Below, piece after piece: positions 42,902 to 64,000 of a stretch of DNA of 64,000 nt (positions are counted from its first letter, which is position 1; every line of letters begins with the position of its first letter). The DNA comes from Rhabdophis nuchalis (Eukaryota > Chordata > Lepidosauria > Squamata > Natricidae): assembly GCA_039707465.1 (NCBI GenBank), contig CM077643.1:243124167-243188166 (forward strand), in the 5' to 3' direction. The notes below the pieces were generated by a model that was not told where the DNA came from, searched no databases, and saw nothing but the letters and a program-made list of their open reading frames with translations. Both the position numbers and the translations under genes were made by a program.

Positions 42902-43512
42902 CAAAACCATCTTGACATCTTATAATTATAATTGTCTTAAAAGCATAAATAGATCACACCTGTAACTGGATATTTTGTCCAGTACAGACAATGAGAATAT
43001 CTATATTCTTCTTCTTTATCATATAAGCCTCCTGTCTAGTCAAAGAACAGGCTAAATTACACCATCTATGTGCAAGAGATAAGTATGATCTAACACTGCA
43101 GATGGTAGAACAAATCTTAAGAAAAAAACCCAAGAGGGAAATTTCTTCCCCAAATTATCCAATGGCACAGAACACTGATAAACTTAAAGAAAAGGACCAA
43201 TAATGGAGTGGGATATTTAGAGAAAGAAAACAAAAGAAGAGGCAGAAATAAAACCTCAAATGGTTCCGAAGCTCTGGTTACAGTCTGAAGACCATCTGTG
43301 GATTGGTCTTGGGTGAAGCCAAAGTGAAATGCAAACTGAAGAAACATCTCACCCAAAACTGCACCTGCCAATCGGTCTCTGTTTTTTTGGAATGTCAGTG
43401 CCTCTTAGGGGCTGATCAAGGAAAGAAAGCATCTTTGATTGGAGAGACAATTGCAGTCAGCAAAACAAACAGCTAACTAACGAAGTCAGTATGTTCAAAA
43501 AAACCAAAAAGT

Positions 43513-43547
43513 GTACACACACACACACGCACACACACACACACACC
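43513..43547. repeat. (CA)n microsatellite
   Basis: A near-pure CA repeat with one CG interruption. Confidence 0.95.
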
Positions 43548-44262
43548 ACTGTTAGCACTTTTAGATTATGACCTAACACCTTTCAAGGACATTTGGTGAG
43601 GATGTCTAGATATAGTTCAAATGGAACCTTTTTCGCATATTAACCACAAACTAAATTAAACTTCAGGGGTCAGTTTCAGAAGTAGCCCCCAACTGAGACC
43701 TGACCTGGAGGAATAACTGGAAAAAATAATCCCACTTATTCCTCTATCGTTTGAGGAATTCCACTGAGCATGATGTGTCTGGATTTACCTCATCTTCATA
43801 ATTAAAAATATAACTGTCTTCATGTAGATAACATGCATTGCATTTTCATGATTCTTTTTGGATGGTAAAGATTATCAGCTTACTGATCTTACTGAGTAGT
43901 AATCTTAAAAAGGAAATGTTATGGAAAAGAGAAAAAAGAAATGGAAAAAAATCAGAACTGTTTTCTTCTTAAAAATTTAATAGATGATAAAGCAGCTATC
44001 CCAAAATGGACATTTTTACACACTTAAACACAAGTGACTTTTTAAATAAAATCCATGTTGTAAAACATGCAGCAAAAACAGATAAAGTGGTCTTCCTTTT
44101 TGTACTAAATACTTTTCCTTGTCATTCTGTCTCAGAATCCACACACGTACTCTTGAGTAGTTTCATTCTTGTGGCAACATCATACTTAAAGGAAATAAGA
44201 CTGAAAACATCAATATTATCAAACAGTGAAACAAAACAACCGTAGGGCCAAGAGAATCTGGC

Positions 44263-63100
<18,838 letters not shown>

Positions 63101-64000
63101 CTACAGAAGAAAACATTAAAAAGTTACTTGTTTTTCAAAGCAGAACATGAAAACTATTTTAATGTTACTTTTATCTGTTATGGGGTAAATTCACAGCTGA
63201 CTTCATAACTCAACTCTTAACTTTCAAAAACAGTATGGTGAAATGGTGAAATTGATAAAATGTTCTGATATATTTAATAATATATATTAAGAAACCTACT
63301 CAGAGAAGAGTATAACTCCAGATCAAATGCTAAGCTGTGGTTTAGAATTTCAGACGTTAAGCAGAAGCCCTTGGCTTTAAAGTCCTTGAATATCATTATG
63401 AAACTGAAAGCTAATACTGATTATGCTTTAGACAAAGCTCTTAGCTCATGGGTAAATTCAGAAAATTTCCTATACTCATATGTTGAACTGTTAGTTGCTA
63501 CTTCATTCCCTTCATGAAAGTTTAAAACCTGGACATTGCAGGTAATCTAAATTCCCTATAATGTGTGAAGTAGAAGTTGTGGCAAACAACATTTAACAAA
63601 GAATTCACAATTTGGAATCCAGTTTTTAAAGTGGCTTTAGGGCTGTTTTGTAATGTTTTGCTCCCATTGCACATTATAGGAAGCAGCAATTAAGGGAAAT
63701 ACATGATGGCAGCAATGGGGCAGCCTAGACATGCAAAGGACTTCTTTATCTCTTAAAATTAAATCAACCAAAGTAGGCCTGTATTTCATTGACGGTACAT
63801 TCTGTTCACAAATCAAAATTGTAATTGTAATTGAATGCTACATTTTGTATCTCATGAATTTCTATATAATTTAAAATAGAAGTTTAAGGAGAAGAATAAA
63901 CCAAGTGGGAAAGTATTCAAAACTGAAAAATTCATTGTTGCATGTTCTTTTAAATTAAGAAATGGTTGAATACATTTCTAAAATAACTTTTGTTCTGACT
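63101..64000. other. ZC3H13 intron, right edge of window
   Basis: 900 bp of AT-rich sequence. I see no exon, repeat family or regulatory motif that I can support. Confidence 0.55.

Larger units (their letters stand above)
42300..44262. other. Convergent 3' region between CPB2 and ZC3H13
   Basis: Contains the presumed CPB2 3' UTR with AATAAA at 42896-42901 and the presumed ZC3H13 3' UTR, with a variant signal ATTAAA on the minus strand at 43977-43982. A (CA)n array is at 43513-43547. I see no mobile element here. Confidence 0.5.

Overview
This is a vertebrate nuclear window, almost certainly from a squamate reptile and most likely a snake. The genes are split into many short exons with GT/AG splice sites. 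The gaps between them hold a squamate-type mix of repeats: CR1 and L2-like LINE 3' ends with simple-repeat tails, a BovB 3' end, tRNA-derived squamate SINEs, many small hAT-type elements with 8-bp target duplications, and abundant microsatellites. The species call is inference.

Three protein-coding genes can be assembled exon by exon with consistent splice phases. (1) Positions 1-9911, minus strand: the first six coding exons (198 codons) of an SLC23-family transporter, closest to SLC23A1; the gene runs off the left edge. (2) Positions 18574-42299, plus strand: all 11 coding exons of CPB2 (plasma procarboxypeptidase B2, TAFI), 422 codons, with zinc ligands, catalytic Glu, B-type specificity Asp, the activation Arg and four activation-peptide glycosylation sites. 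(3) Positions 44263-63100, minus strand: 16 exons (1491 codons to the stop) of ZC3H13, a subunit of the nuclear m6A methyltransferase complex; its N-terminal exons with the CCCH finger lie beyond the right edge. CPB2 and ZC3H13 are convergent, with about 2 kb between stop codons. The SLC23 gene and CPB2 are divergent, with 8.7 kb between start codons. CPB2 and ZC3H13 are also close together in the human genome, which supports CPB2 over CPB1. The three genes have unrelated jobs (membrane transport, fibrinolysis control, RNA methylation).

The most unusual item is a set of three retroposons (14792-15523, 35946-37927, 38152-38960). Each carries an L1-like ORF1 followed directly by a shared 3' UTR, with no ORF2, and each is flanked by 16-18 bp target duplications. 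The middle copy has an 856-bp 5' UTR and an uninterrupted 281-codon ORF1. This looks like a squamate counterpart of the mammalian half-LINE (HAL1). Other points of interest are several clean nested transposon insertions, a 90-bp-arm palindromic element with a 13-bp duplication, a symmetric 56-codon cassette-type exon in ZC3H13, and changes in the CPB2 segment that in human TAFIa holds the inactivating cleavage sites.
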